DNA of 64,000 nucleotides from Procambarus clarkii (Eukaryota; Arthropoda; Malacostraca; Decapoda; Cambaridae). Positions within the stretch are counted from its first letter, which is position 1; each line of letters begins with the position of its first letter. Positions 1 to 11,302 of this stretch are shown one piece after another. The DNA lies in NCBI RefSeq assembly GCF_040958095.1, contig NC_091165.1, forward strand, positions 32,838,460 through 32,902,459, read 5' to 3'. The notes beneath the pieces are model-generated. The model had not been told where the DNA came from. It saw only the letters and a list, made by a program, of their open reading frames with translations, and searched no databases. Made by a program: the position numbers and the translations under genes.

Positions 1-1107
1 TGGTTCTCTGTAGGGGGGTCGCTCCTGACCTCCGGGAAAGGTTGTGCCAGGGCTTGGGCCTTGTTTGGTCGGGGTAGGCCTTTGGTGCAAGTTTCTGATT
101 TGGTGGGCTCCCCTAGGTCTTCTTTGTCTGGTTTGCACAATGTTCGCTCTGTTCCAAGGTCAGCATCTTGGGGTTCACGTCGGCCCTTTTGTGGGTCGCC
201 TTGTTGACGAGGCGATTGGGGGGGGGGGGGAAGGAGACTGGCTCTTTTTTTACCACGCCTGGCCCCACGATTCATGGGCTTTTTCGGTCGTTTCTTGTGG
301 CCTTTGGTGGCATTGGGCAGTCATTCCTCCATTTAAGGGGGGGGGGGGGGGGGCAGGCCTCTTCCCCATACATTCATTAGGTCGTCTTGGACATTTTGGT
401 GTGGGTTAGTTTGGGCGTGGTCAAAACTACCATCATCTCTCAGGTGGGTCTCCCGCCTGTTTCCGGTTCTGAAATGGAACTGTGTGGATCTCCGGTACAT
501 TCTGGGCTTGTCTCGTCTGAACGGGTTGATTCCTTGCCCCTTCTTTTGGATGACCACGTTGTCCCAGGTCTGGCTCTCTCAATCCGGGCACTTGGATCAT
601 TTCCCCCGGATCTCAAGGATGCGTATTGGCCACGTCCCTACCCATCTGGGGCTCAGGATTGGTTAGGTTTTGTGGTGGGGCGACAGGCTTACAACTTTCA
701 TTGTTTCCTATTTGATTTGAATCCAACACCTCGCGCTTGACTCGGGTCACGGTAGCCTGTCTGGTTGTGCTAGGTCTTCGGGTATTGGCCTCCCTCGACG
801 ACTGGTCGATGTGGGCTCCCAGCCGGTCTGCTTGTCTGCTAGCCAGGGATCTGGCTCTTTCCCAGCTTGCCGGGTTTGGGTTTCTGGTGAACTGGTAGAA
901 ATCCCAGTTGGTTCTGTCCCAGGTTCAGACTTGGCTAGGCTTTTTGTGGAATTCTTGGATTGCGTGTCTTTCTCTCCCTCCCACGACCTTGCTAAAGTAG
1001 CAGTCCTGCTGTTAGCTGTTTTTGAGGGGGACTTGGGTCACTTGGCGGTTGCTCAAGCTGCTGTGCTGGCACCTGAACTTTGCTGTGCTGGTTTATCTGC
1101 TCGGCAG
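1..1107 (+). pseudogene. DIRS retrotransposon pol fragment (RT to RNase H), broken
   Basis: Plus-strand frames 387-740 and 811-1110 carry pieces of a DIRS-type polymerase. DLKDAYWPRPYPSGAQDWLG and FVVGRQAYNFHC belong to the reverse transcriptase, and a segment starting GSQPVCLSASQGSGSF is collinear with the RT/RNase H linker of the minus-strand copy at 27675-27944. Stops and frame changes separate the pieces, so it is dead. It ends abruptly where the 26-bp minisatellite begins. The element's other end lies left of the window. Confidence 0.65.
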
Positions 1108-1583
1108 AGTGCTGGGGACCCCTGGGCACACCAGTGTGCTGGGGACCCTGGGCACACCAGTGTGCTGGGGACCCCTGGGCACACCAGTGTGTTGGGGACC
1201 CTGGGCACACCAGTGTGCTGGGGACCCTGGGCACACCAGTGTGTTGGGGACCCTGGGCACACCAGTGTGCTGGGGACCCTGGGCACACCAGTGTGCTGGG
1301 GACCCTGGGCACACCAGTGTGTTGGGGACCCTGGGCACACCAGTGTGTTGGGGACCCTGGGCACAACCAGTGTGCTGGGGACCCTGGGCACACCAGTGTG
1401 TTGGGGACCCTGGGCACACCAGTGTGCTGGGGACCCTGGGCACACCAGTGTGCTGGGGACCCTGGGCACACCAGTGTGTTGGGGACCCTGGGCACACCAG
1501 TGTGTTGGGGGACCCTGGGCACACCAGTGTGCTGGGGACCCTGGGCACACCAGTGTGTTGGGGGACCCTGGGCACACCAGTGT
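1108..1583. repeat. 26-bp minisatellite, about 18 units (left part)
   Basis: Tandem units of 26 bp built from CTGGGGACCCTGGG and CACACCAGTGTG, with C/T variation at one position and a few units of 27 or 29 bp. Each unit contains the near-palindrome CACAC-CA-GTGTG. The unit has no stop codon on either strand and 26 is not a multiple of 3, so all six frames stay open. The long frames here are artefacts. Confidence 0.97.
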
Positions 1584-3683
1584 AATTACCTAAGTGTAAT
1601 TACCTAAGTGTAGTTACAGGATGAGAGCTACGCTCGTGGTGTCCCGTCTTCCCAGCACTCTTTGTCATATAACGCTTTGAAACTACTGACGGTCTTGGCC
1701 TCCACCACCTTCTCACTTAACTTGTTCCAACCGTCTACCACTCTATTTGTGAAGGTGAATTTTCTTATATTTCTTCGGCATCTGTGTTTAGCTAGTTTAA
1801 ATCTATGACCTCTTGTTCTTGAAGTTCCAGGTCTCAGGAAGTCTTCCCTGTCGATTTTATCAATTCCTGTTACTATTTTGTACGTAGTGATCATATCACC
1901 TCTTTTCTTCTGTCTTCTAGTTTTGGCATATTTAATGCTTCTAACCTCTCCTCGTAGCTTCTTGCCCTTCAGTTCTGGGAGCCACTTAGTAGCATGTCTT
2001 TGCACCTTTTCCAGTTTGTTGATGTGCTTCTTAAGATATGGGCACCACACAACAGCTGCATATTCTAGCTTTGGCCTAACAAAAGTCATGAACAATTTCT
2101 TAGTATATCGCCATCCATGTATTTAAATGCAATTCTGAAGTTAGAAAGCATTGCATAGGCTCCTTGCACAATATTCTTTATGTGGTCCTCAGGTGATAGT
2201 TTTCTATCTAGAACCACTCCTAGATCTCTTTCTTTATCAGAATTCTTTAAAGATTTCTCACATAATATATAGGTTTGTGTGGGGTCTATGTTCTCCTATT
2301 CCACATTCCATAACATGACATTTATTAACATTAAATTCCATTTGCCAAGTGGTGCTCCATATACTTATTTTGTCCAGGTCTTCTTGAAGGGCATGACAGT
2401 CATCTAAATTTCTTATCCTTCCTATTATCTTAAGCATCATCAGCAAACATGTTCATATAATTCTGTATACCAACTGGTAGATCATTTATGTAGACAATAA
2501 ACATCACTGGTGCAAGAACTGAACCCTGTGGTACTCCACTTGTGACATTTCTCCATTCCGATACATTGCCTCTGATTACTGCCCTCATTTTTCTATCAGT
2601 CAGAAAATTTATCATCCATGTTAGAAGCTTACCTGTCACCCCTCCAATATTTTCCAGTTTCCAGAACAACCTCTTATGTGGAACTCTGTCGAAAGCCTTT
2701 TTAGGTCCAGATAGATGCAGTCAACCCAACCATCTCTTTCCTGTAATATCTCTGTGGCTCGATCATAGAAACTGAGTAATTCGATACACAGGATCTTCCA
2801 GATCGAAAACCATACTGTCTGTCTGATATTATATCATTTCTCTCCAGGTGTTCTACCCATTTAGTTTTGATTAGTTTTTTCCAATACTTTCACTATTACA
2901 CTTGTCAATGATACAGGTCTATAATTGAGGGGGTCTTCCCTGCTGCCATTTTTGTAGATTGGAACTATGTTAGCCGTTTCTTCACACGTTCTGCTACGAT
3001 TCCTGTAGACAGGGATGCCTGAAAGATCAGGTGAATTGGAATGCTGAGCTCAGATGCACATTCTCTCAGAACCCATGTGAAACTCCATCTGGGCCAGCTG
3101 CTTTGTTCTTACTGAGCTCCTTGAGCATTATTTTCCACTTCATCTCTAGACACCTCTATCCGCTCTATGTTGTGCTCTGGAATTCCCATTGTGTCTGGTT
3201 CTCTGAAGATTTCATTTGTACAAACACACTTTGGAACTTTTCATTTAATGTTCACACATTTCCTTTTCATTTTCCGTGAATCTGTTTCCCAATTTTCAAC
3301 CTCTGGTTATTATCCTTTACCTGCAATTTGTTGTTTATGAATTTATAGAATAGGCCCGGTTCTGTTTACATTTATCCACTATCCCCTTTTCAAAATTTCT
3401 TTCTGCCTCTCTCCTTACTGCCGTATAGTTGTTTCTCGCATCTTTGTATCGCTGGTATGTTGAGGGTTTGGCCTCTTCCTATACTGATTCCATTTTTGTG
3501 TCTTTTGGTCTCTTGCCCTCTCACATTTCTGTCGAACCAATCCTGTTTTTTGGCCCTGCACCTCTGTTTTGGTATGAATGTTTGTGTGCCTTCCTCGTAT
3601 ATTTTAAAAAATTTGGCATACATTTCATTTACTTCCCTGCCTAGCAACAATTCTGTCCAATTACACTCATTAAAAAAATAAAA
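1584..3683 (-). mobile_element. CR1-type LINE, 5'-truncated and degenerate, inserted in the minisatellite
   Basis: On the minus strand this copy starts near CNWTELLLGREVNEMY (about 3660) and passes RT motifs, [20 protein letters not shown] and NMFADDA (about 2430-2560). It ends with the C-terminal block YAAVVWCPYLKKHINKLEKV and KECWEDGTPRA (1628-2095). The 3' end is the short repeat (ACTTAGGTAATT)n typical of this family. It matches the copy at 28595-30745 but has many stops and frameshifts. Minisatellite units lie on both sides, so it jumped into the array. Confidence 0.88.
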
Positions 3684-3756
3684 GTGTGTTGGGGACCCTG
3701 GGCACACCAGTGTGTTGGGGACCCTGGGCACACCAGTGTGCTGGGGACCCTACGAC
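3684..3756. repeat. 26-bp minisatellite, right part (about 2.7 units)
   Basis: Same unit as 1108-1583, resuming immediately after the CR1 copy and breaking off at ACGACAACC. Confidence 0.95.
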
Positions 3757-3942
3757 AACCACCTCGCCTTAGAATAAAAAGTACATGGTTGATAATATTA
3801 AGCATATATTTATTTATTAGCACTTAAACAAAACTGGTGTAAAAACATTAAAAACATGCTATAGAGCAGCAGCTAATTAACATAATAATTTTTGAACAAT
3901 ACACAAGGCTTTAAAAACACAAAAAATACTAAGCTAGACAGA

Positions 3943-4098
3943 TTAAGTGGCACAGTATGAAATTACTACAAACCTCTTATAATAACAAGCATTTTCAGCA
4001 TTTCTTTCAGAGAATTGCCTTATTATTGGCTTGAAGTCAGTGGTCTTCAAGATGTCATTTTCCATGCACATGATGAAAGGCAGCTCAAACGATGCTGC
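3943..4098 (-). CDS. Possible exon of an unidentified gene
   Basis: On the minus strand a good acceptor (TTTTTCTGACAG) opens a phase-0 reading frame of 51 codons to a TAA at 3945-3943. It starts AASFELPFIMCMENDILKTT and includes DFKPIIRQFSERNAEN. The composition looks protein-like rather than random AT-rich translation, and the segment does not match any repeat in this window. An alternative donor (AGAG|GTTTGT) near 3982 would make it an internal exon. It has the same strand as Argonaute and could be the 3' exon of the next gene. I do not recognise the family. AT-rich sequence with TTTATT (minus AATAAA) near 3810-3820 could be its 3' end. Confidence 0.4.
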   Translation of the reverse strand, partial: AASFELPFIMCMENDILKTTDFKPIIRQFSERNAENACYYKRFVVISYCAT

Positions 4099-4165
4099 CT
4101 GTCAGAAAAATCAACACCATTTACTAACCTTTAATACAATATGCAGATAATATTACTGCTATTTC

Positions 4166-4276
4166 TGTGGGGAGCCTCTTCGGTTTCCTGGAGCTATCTG
4201 GCTAATATGCGAATCATTAGACCAGAGCATTAGTCTATGGAGTTCAACTTACCGGGGACCACAAGCCAGAACCTGG
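4166..4276 (+). repeat. DIRS inverted-terminal-repeat fragment, left half
   Basis: Begins TCTGTGGGGAGCCTCTTCGG and runs through TTACCGGGGACCACAAGCCA to GAACCTGG, matching the terminal repeat of the DIRS copies here. The continuation is found at 7932, so the 3.65 kb between the two is an insert. Confidence 0.65.
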
Positions 4277-4294
4277 GGGCCAGATTCACGAAGG

Positions 4295-4545
4295 GAGCCG
4301 GTCGGCCGAGTGGACAGCACACTAGACTTGTGATCCTGTGGTCCCGGGTTCGATCCCGGGTGCCGGCGAGAAACAATGGGCAGAGTTTTCTTTCACCCTA
4401 TGCCCCTGTTACCTAGCAGTAAAATAGGTACCTGGGTGTTAGTCAGCTGTCACGGGCTGCTTCCTGGGGGTGGAGGCCTGGTCGAGGACTAGGCCATGGG
4501 GACACTAAAGCCCCAAAATCATCTCAAGATACTTACGAATGTTTT
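4295..4545 (+). repeat. tRNA-derived SINE
   Basis: The head GAGCCGGTCGGCCGAGTGGA and GGTTCGATCCCGG are A-box and B-box-like internal RNA polymerase III promoter parts. They are followed by a body ending GGAGGCCTGGTCGAGGACTAG and ACACTAAAGCCCC. Fragments of the same body occur at 11135-11210 (plus) and 22730-22805 (minus). It is not a functional tRNA gene: the head is followed by SINE body and lacks a complete acceptor stem. Confidence 0.8.
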
Positions 4546-4559
4546 CTGCTTAGCGCCTT

Positions 4560-5210
4560 CGTAGCGGCTACGTCGGTACTGTATTCAGGTAGGCATACTA
4601 AGAAGGAAAATCTTCTTAAGTTGCTTCATCGGCTAGGTTGCTGTCTACCACTCATAGCTTACGTAAACTGATATAACTCTAATTTTTATCTACTACACAA
4701 CACAGAGGATCGATTTTATTATAAAGAAAAGATTTAGCTGGAGAATTTCATCAAGAGGCGTCCTTCGTGTTAGTTATATATGCATTCTCTGCTTGAAACT
4801 TGCAGTAAATATGTCTTTTATGATATTAGAATTTGTTTCATAATAGCAAGATATTATACCAGTACTAAAGTACATAAACACTGGTGAACATGAAATATGA
4901 GAGGTGATGAGCCCTGCCTTATGGAAGCATTTACTATCACCACATTCACCTAGTAATAAGTATAGATGGGTATGTATAGCTAAGGTACATCCCCCTATTT
5001 TTAATTTATTTTGTTTGATTTTATTTTGAAATTAAATCTGTGAGACATAAAATAAAAAATATGCTGCACTATGATGTTCGGTTAGGGTAAAAACTTCAAA
5101 AACTTTTCTCATTGACTATTTAAACCTATAATGACTATATAGACTATTGAAGAAGAGAGAGGTAAGTAGGGGTCCAAGACCTCTTCCTGTTACACAATTT
5201 GGGTATGTGG
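4560..5210. other. AT-rich sequence, no gene seen
   Basis: No protein-like frame, no obvious repeat beyond low complexity. It lies inside the composite insert. Confidence 0.5.
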
Positions 5211-5317
5211 AACAAGTAATTATCAAAAGAAGGCACCATACTGGAAGACTATGTAGCCAGTATGTCAGTTAGGTGAGGCAGCTACTTATTTGAGGAATGC
5301 TTATGTTATTTACCTTA

Positions 5318-6160
5318 TAAGCTGAGGCACTTATATGTGTCGCTTACCTCCGGAGACTAGCATCTTCACAGCGGAGCTTTATGCTATTCTCTATGCTCTT
5401 CGTCTCCTGCTTTCTCGTTGTCAGTCTTCCTTTGTAGTTGTTGTTGACTCTCGTAGTGCCCTCATGGCTCTCGGGTCCTTTAATCCGGTTCATCCAGTAG
5501 TTGTCGAGATCCAGTATTGGCTGTTTCTTGTTCACAGTAAATTTAAGTCGGATTGAGTTTTGTTCGGTTCCCAGCCATGTTGGTGTGTCTTTAAATGAGC
5601 GTGCGGATGCTGCCGCCAAGGAAGCTGTCCGCTCTTGTCCCATCTCTCGTAAAGGTATTCCATATTCCGACTTTTACCCAGTTATCCATTCCTCCGTCCT
5701 TGCCCGTTGGCAGGCTTCTTGCTCGTCTGTTACTGATAACAAACTACGCACTCTTAAATGTTGTATTTCCTCGTGGCCGTCCTCCTACCACCGTAACCGG
5801 CGATGGGAAACGGCTCTGGCAAGGTTGCATATTGGCCATACCCATGGTCACTTGATGGAGTGCTGCCCTGCTCCTTATTGTCCTAATTGCATTGTCCCTC
5901 TTACAGTCGTGCATATCCTTGTTAAATGTCCTGACTTCCAGGACGAGCGTGTGTCTTGGTTTCTGACCGCCCCTCGCGGTCACTTGTCCCTCCATAGAAT
6001 TCTTGGTGACTCGGATACTTTTGATATCATTCGCCTTATGCGTTTTTGTTCTCGTATTGGCATCCTTGGTGATATTTAGCGCCCTCTGATTATTCCGCTC
6101 ATTTGATGGTGCTACATAGCCTTCCCGGTTTGGTGCCTTCTTTTGATAATTACTTACTTA
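5318..6160 (+). pseudogene. LINE 3' end with RNase H domain, copy 1
   Basis: Two overlapping plus-strand frames (5335-5556 and 5501-6079) encode an RNase H domain and C-terminus: FTAELYAILYAL, VVVDSRSALMALGS, then CSVPSHVGVSLNERADAAAK, and later RRWETALARLHIGHTHGHL with CPAPYCPNC and HILVKCPDF. This is the RNase H and zinc-knuckle-like tail of an I- or Jockey-superfamily LINE. A frameshift near 5545 breaks it and the RT part is missing. The 3' tail reads GGTGCCTTCTTTTGATAATT. The same tail occurs inverted at about 5215-5265 and 6270-6330. Confidence 0.85.
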
Positions 6161-6339
6161 AAAGCTGAGACAACTTATTTTATTTGAAGAATGCTCAGCT
6201 GATTCCTCTACATTTAGCATGTAACAAATTTGTCCAAGACCTCTTCCTGTTACACAATTTGGCTGTGTAACAATCAGTAAGTAATTATCAAAAGAAGGCA
6301 CAAGCTGGGAAGGCTGTGTAGCACCATTGTGTGTAACAA

Positions 6340-6675
6340 TAAACCAATTTTTTTTAACAAATAATGCACCTGTGAGAAACAAATCCTGTCAGCTGTAAAA
6401 ATATTAATGCAGTTATTTAAATAAAAAATATAATGAAAGAAATATTAATGGTTTATTTTTATCCTATCTTTTTGTACTATACAGTATATCCAAAAAAGTG
6501 AAAAATTGAGACATAATGCCCAATTTATTGAATAATTCAAAAGAAATATGACTATTGCATATCAACATGAGATCTTAATGATCCTTGGTTAACATGATTT
6601 AATAAGGATAATTATTGGTAATAATGCAAACTATAATTTAAAATCTTTATTACTGATATTTTTGTATTAAGAAGC
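6340..6675. other. AT-rich sequence, no gene seen
   Basis: Low-complexity AT-rich DNA between the LINE tail and the duplicated segment that follows; nothing coding. Confidence 0.5.
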
Positions 6676-7110
6676 TTAGGTATACACACCAATGTGCTGC
6701 TACCCTATTCTATATGGAAGATTACACAGTGTAGATAAAAAAAACTAGCTGTAAGTTCATCCAATAATCCCATCTCACAGGATGGTTTAGGCATACATGG
6801 AATCAACGGAGAAATTACCAGCCTTAATACAAAAAACAAATCAACTCTGACTAAACAACTTCACGGTTTTCACAAGAGGTAAGCACTGAATCATGGAAAC
6901 ATTATATTATAATTACACGTATCAGTTTCTACAAGATTCCTCTCAAACAATGTATTTTTTTTTAATGTGCTTAGGTATACACAGCAATGTACTGCTTCAA
7001 TATTCTGTATGAAGGACCACACAGTGTAGATAAAAAACCCAGCTACAAGCTCATCCAACATCCTCACCTCACAGGATGGCCAGTCATACATGGAATCAAG
7101 AGAGAACAAA
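6675..7110. repeat. Direct duplication of a ~140-bp segment
   Basis: About 6675-6815 and 6970-7110 share GCTTAGGTATACACA, ACACAGTGTAGATAAAAAA and CTCACAGGATGG in the same order and spacing, diverged by substitutions. The origin is unknown. Confidence 0.7.
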
Positions 7111-7284
7111 ATATTTAAGGCTGATCTATTAGCCTCCACTGGCAAAATCTGGGTGCAGCACAAGAATATCTTCCAACATTCCTGAGTGTATGAAGTAATT
7201 ACAGAGCTCAAAGTACCTCATACCATTTGGTATGAAGTCACTGATAACAGGGCAATCACAGATATAGTGTCTCTCAAGTCCTAC

Positions 7285-7450
7285 TGTCCTCTCAAGTAGG
7301 ACTGAACAGATGTATTTTCCACCAAGAGGGTTATAAACCCATGGAACTGCCTACTTGCTGAAACTGTAAATGCCAAATTCCAGCAAAAAAATATTAAGAC
7401 AATTGATGGGCCCTTTAACAAGCCGCAGGCTTTCTGTCCTCGTCAAGGCC
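7285..7450 (+). pseudogene. LINE C-terminal relic
   Basis: The plus strand reads AGAGGGTTATAAACCCATGG through TGCCAAATTCCAGC to CAAGCCGCAGGCTTTCTGTC, collinear with the relic at 14150-14310 (HRVVNSG region onward). Very decayed. Confidence 0.5.
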
Positions 7451-7931
7451 AATAGATAGTTAGTAGCCTTGGTTAAATTCAATAAATATATATACAATAA
7501 ATTGTCAGTGCATCGTCCGAGGGACAAGGACAGCTACACAGTATCTCTTAGAATTACGTAGGTAAACAACAAATGTAACATATTTGTTTACTACAATGTC
7601 AGTGCTGGCTGTAGAAGTTGAAAAACAGTTTTATTTTGAAATATACTAATTTTATATGAAAATTTGATGTAAATAGGAAGCAGTAGAGCTCCAATAAGCC
7701 AGCGTGGTGATTGGCTAAATCTTCAAGATGAAGAATGTTGCCTGCTCTCTGATTGAGCAAACAAAACACAGTAGTGACCTGTCGGCATGCAGGTGAGCCA
7801 AACCCAAAACCCAAATATCTTCTTAAGAATACCTTCCTGAATCCCATGTAAGTATCTTCTTAGTGCATACTTAGGAACCTTTGTAGCAAACCTACGTATG
7901 AAGAAATACATGGAGCTTCGTGAATCTAGGT

Positions 7932-8060
7932 CCTGGCCCCACTCGGAGTTGCGCTGGAAGCAATGGCGCTAGAACCCCCCCCCCCCCACTGTGGTTGGGA
8001 GTTTTCCGTATCTACCATCGACAGAGCCTGGCTGTACTGTGTACTTGCCTAGTTATGCTT
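7932..8060 (+). repeat. DIRS inverted-terminal-repeat fragment, right half
   Basis: CCTGGCCCCACTCGGAG, GCAATGGCGC, TGTGGTTGGGAG and ATCTACCATCGACAGAGC follow the order of the DIRS terminal repeat. It directly continues the fragment that stops at 4276. Confidence 0.6.
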
Positions 8061-8189
8061 GCGAAGTTTGAGCTCTGACTCTTTGGTCCTGCCTCTCAAC
8101 TGTCAATCAATCAACGTGTCAACTGTTGGGCCTGGCTGTACAGTGTGACTGTTGGGTTCAGAGATCTTCTTTGACCCACATGGCTCCAC

Positions 8190-8585
8190 CATGTGGATCA
8201 AATATCAACGAGAGGTCTTTTTCCTCTTCTGTTGTTCTGAACCTGAACATTTTTCTTTTCATTCATATTGTGTTTCCCTCTTTACAGGTGGGTCGAAGTG
8301 TGCCAATAGTGTTGGATACTCTGTTGTCTTTCCAGACTAAAACGTATATATGCCACCTCTCTCCGGAGGCTAACATCTTCACAGCTGATCTGTATACTAT
8401 TTTGTATGCCCTTCGTTGATTGCTTTTTCCTCGTCAGCGCTCCCTTGTCATAGTAGTTTGGCTTTCGTAGTGTGCTCATGACTGGTCATGAATATTCAGT
8501 CATATACATCCTGTGGTAGTTGAAATCCAGTATTGGCTGTTTCTAATCTCTAGCTGATTTAAACAGGCTGTTTTTTCTGGGTTTC
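8190..8585 (+). pseudogene. LINE RNase H domain, copy 3, 5' part only
   Basis: The plus strand encodes SLFTGGSKCANSVGYSVVFP, then (after frame changes) ANIFTADLYTILYALR, the start of the same RNase H as at 5335. Stops and a frameshift are present. It ends before the SH(V)GV motif, next to the TTAA element. Confidence 0.7.
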
Positions 8586-8698
8586 TAGCCATAATGTTCT
8601 TACATTGTATTTTTTACTTTCTTACAATGTACGTGTACCTGTAAACATTTTTTTAATTTTGCTAGAAATTACCTTCTTAAAATTATATGTTAGATTAA

Positions 8699-10846
8699 CC
8701 CTTAAACCGTGCTTATTGGGGGGGCCCAGAAGAGAAAAATATTAAAATTATGTAAAAATCACTTAAAAATGTTAAGCCAATAAGTTGGAGATTTGTTTCA
8801 TTGTCGTGAAAGTTTTATCAAAATATTTTCAGAAATTGATTTTTGACAAATTTTAAAAAATAAGATCATTTTGTTGACAAAGAGAACAGTTCCTATTAAC
8901 TGGAACTGAAGGATAATGCAGTAGTAAAGAGATGCAAACACCTGTCCGACGCACAAAGAAGAGCAATAGTAGTAAGAAGTGTCCACAAAGTGGCTATGCA
9001 GCTGGTGCCTTTATATCATTGCTGAGTAATACATAATAACACAAATAATAATGAGTAGCTATGTTGTTATGCTCTATTTTGTTATATATCATATAAATAC
9101 ATTGGACAATGTATTTATGTTTCATCAATATCCCCCCCCCCAAATTTTTGTTTAAGATTTTTTTTTTTAAGATTTTTTTTCCTTTGTTTATTATCTGATT
9201 TTGTTATAACCTTTACACCCCTGGAGAGTGCATATGTTTCTCCAACTATGCAAAGATAGAATGAAGTTGGTCAAAAAATAAATCGGTCACAACTGACAAA
9301 ACTTGGGACTACTAATTTTTTTTGGCTAATTTTTTCTCTGATTTCAAACTCTATTTTCTTTGTCTCTTTAGGTTAGTTTGATGACTAGGGACCATATTAG
9401 GGCTTTTTCATTTATATAAAGTATACCCTAAATATATCCCCTAAATCATTATAATTATTATAATTATCCCTATATTTTTTGGGGTTATTTTTTCTTAACT
9501 TCATTTCAACACATATTGACCTACAACTTTCACATATTCGAGTACGAATGCCAAACATTGTTTATTAAAACATACAAATAAATTAACAAATTAAAACTAC
9601 CTTTATTCATTGTTGATAACTTCAACTTCAATTATCTATGAAACTAGAATTTCAACTTTGAGTGACTTCTTAAATTCCAATTTTTGACTGATTCTCACTA
9701 TTTAGACATATTGTGTGCTCAGCTGTTTGTTCTAAAATCCCTTCAGAATGGATTTTTCATAAACTTTATACAATTGGAGTTATAATTTTTTTGTCTAAAT
9801 TTGCCACATATTTCAAATGCCTTATTGCTGATTTTTTACAGTAAACTATAATGAAAACCTATATTCTAATTTGATGAAAATGAAGATCATATGCTATTCT
9901 GAGAGAATAATAACATTAAATGAACAATTGGTGATAGTTCATATTTTTTATTCTGAATTGAAAATCTGAAGTTTTCAATATTCAATTTTAAAATTAATTT
10001 TGATTCTCTTGTTTTTCAAGTAAGTAATTATCAAAAGAAGGCACCAAACCGGGAAGGCTTTGTAGCACCATCAAATGTGCGGGATAATCAGAGAGCGCTA
10101 AATATCACCAAGGATGCCAATACGAGAACAGAAACACATAAGGCGAACGATATCAAAAGTATCCGAGTCGCCAAGAATTCTACCGAGGGACAAGCGATCT
10201 CGTGGGACGGTTGGAAAACAGGACACACGCTTGTCCTGGAAGTCAGGACATTCAACAAGGATGTGCACGACTGTAAGAGAGACAATGCAATTTGGACAAT
10301 AAGGAACAGGGTGGCTCTCCATTAAGTGAATGTGAGTTAAACGGGTATGGCTAATACATAACCTAGCCAGAGCTGTTTCCCACCGCCGGTTACGGTAGTA
10401 GGAGTAAGGCCACTGGGACACACGACTTAAGTGTAAGCAGTTTGTTACCAATAACAGAAGACCAAAAACTCTGCCAGCGGGCAAGGATAGAGGCATGAAT
10501 AACTAGGTAAAAGTCGGAACAAGGAATACCTTTATGGGAGATGGGACAACTGCGGATAGCTTCCTTAGCGGCAGCATCCGCACGCTCATTTCAAGAGACA
10601 CTAACATGGCTGGGAACCCAGCAAAACTCAACCGACTTAAATTTACTGGAGATAAGAAACAGCCAATGTTGAATCTCGATGACCACCGGTCTTGTTTTTC
10701 AAGTTACGATGTGATCATTTAGACAAAGTTAGAGCATTTGCCTAGTTGATTATGCACAAAAAATTTGAAAGTGTTTGTGCAAGTTTTAAAAACTTATGTT
10801 AAATTATATGTCAAATCGAATATATATGCATTGTGCGGTTTAAGGG
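8699..10846. mobile_element. AT-rich non-autonomous DNA element flanked by TTAA (piggyBac-like)
   Basis: The left end CCCTTAAACCGTGC (after TTAA 8695-8698) is mirrored by GCGGTTTAAGGG (before TTAA 10847-10850). TTAA duplication and CCCT-type ends are features of piggyBac transposons. The interior is AT-rich with no transposase frame. A LINE fragment at 10022-10689 interrupts it, so the original element was about 1.47 kb. A partial copy in the opposite orientation lies at 23950-24780. Confidence 0.72.
10007..10704 (-). pseudogene. LINE RNase H copy 2, with perfect 15-bp target duplication
   Basis: The minus-strand frame 10496-10098 encodes NRRWETALARLCISHT, CPNCIVSLTVVHILVECPDF and a C-terminus ending RIGILGDI, the same family as 5501-6079. 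The tail (AAGTAATTATCAAAAGAAGG on plus) starts at 10022, and the 5' truncation is at 10689. TCTTGTTTTTCAAGT occurs exactly at 10007-10021 and 10690-10704, a clean target-site duplication, so this is a young-looking, 5'-truncated LINE insertion. Confidence 0.9.
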
Positions 10847-11302
10847 TTAAAGATCTGCCCAAAACGCTATGCATGCTAGTGTTACATTCTTGTAAAGCCA
10901 CTAGCACCCTATGAATAAATAAATATACATTCATTTATACCAAATAAATAATGGTATTTCCCTAAATGAGCGTGCGGACACTGCCACTAAGGAGGTTGTC
11001 CGCACCTGTCCTATTTTCAGGAAAGGTGTTCCTTATTCTGATTTCTATCCATTCACTCTTCGATCTGTGCCTGTTCGCAGGGTCGTTGGTCTTCTGTTAC
11101 TGGTAATAAACTGTGTGCTCTTAAATGCTGCCTGTCTGACCAGGAGGCCTGGTCGATGACCGGGCCGCGGGGACACTAAGACCCGGCAGCACCTCAAGGT
11201 AAGGTCCCCCATGGCTTTCCCCCAACCACCGTAACCGAGGGTGGGAAACGACTCTGGCGAGGTTACGTATTTTTTATACACATTTAACTCGCAAGCACTT
11301 AA

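Larger units (their letters stand above)
4277..7931. mobile_element. Composite 3.65-kb insert with ATTCACGAAG terminal inverted repeats
   Basis: The left end CAGATTCACGAAG (4281-4293) is mirrored by CTTCGTGAATCTAG (7916-7929). CCTGG occurs on both outer sides (4272-4276 and 7932-7936), and the DIRS terminal repeat is collinear across the two flanks. This fits a DNA transposon with GATTCACGAAG ends that has itself collected a SINE, an RNase-H LINE and LINE relics. No transposase frame is visible. The ends could also belong to two separate short elements. Confidence 0.45.

Noticed and set aside
811..1607. Long open frames with repeated GDPGHTSVLGT or VPNTLVCPGSP text on both strands
   Set aside because: They come from the 26-bp minisatellite, which has no stop codons in any frame and a period not divisible by three. 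Only the part before 1108 is DIRS pol text.
4295..4370. A tRNA gene
   Set aside because: A and B boxes are present but it continues into a SINE body repeated elsewhere in the window.
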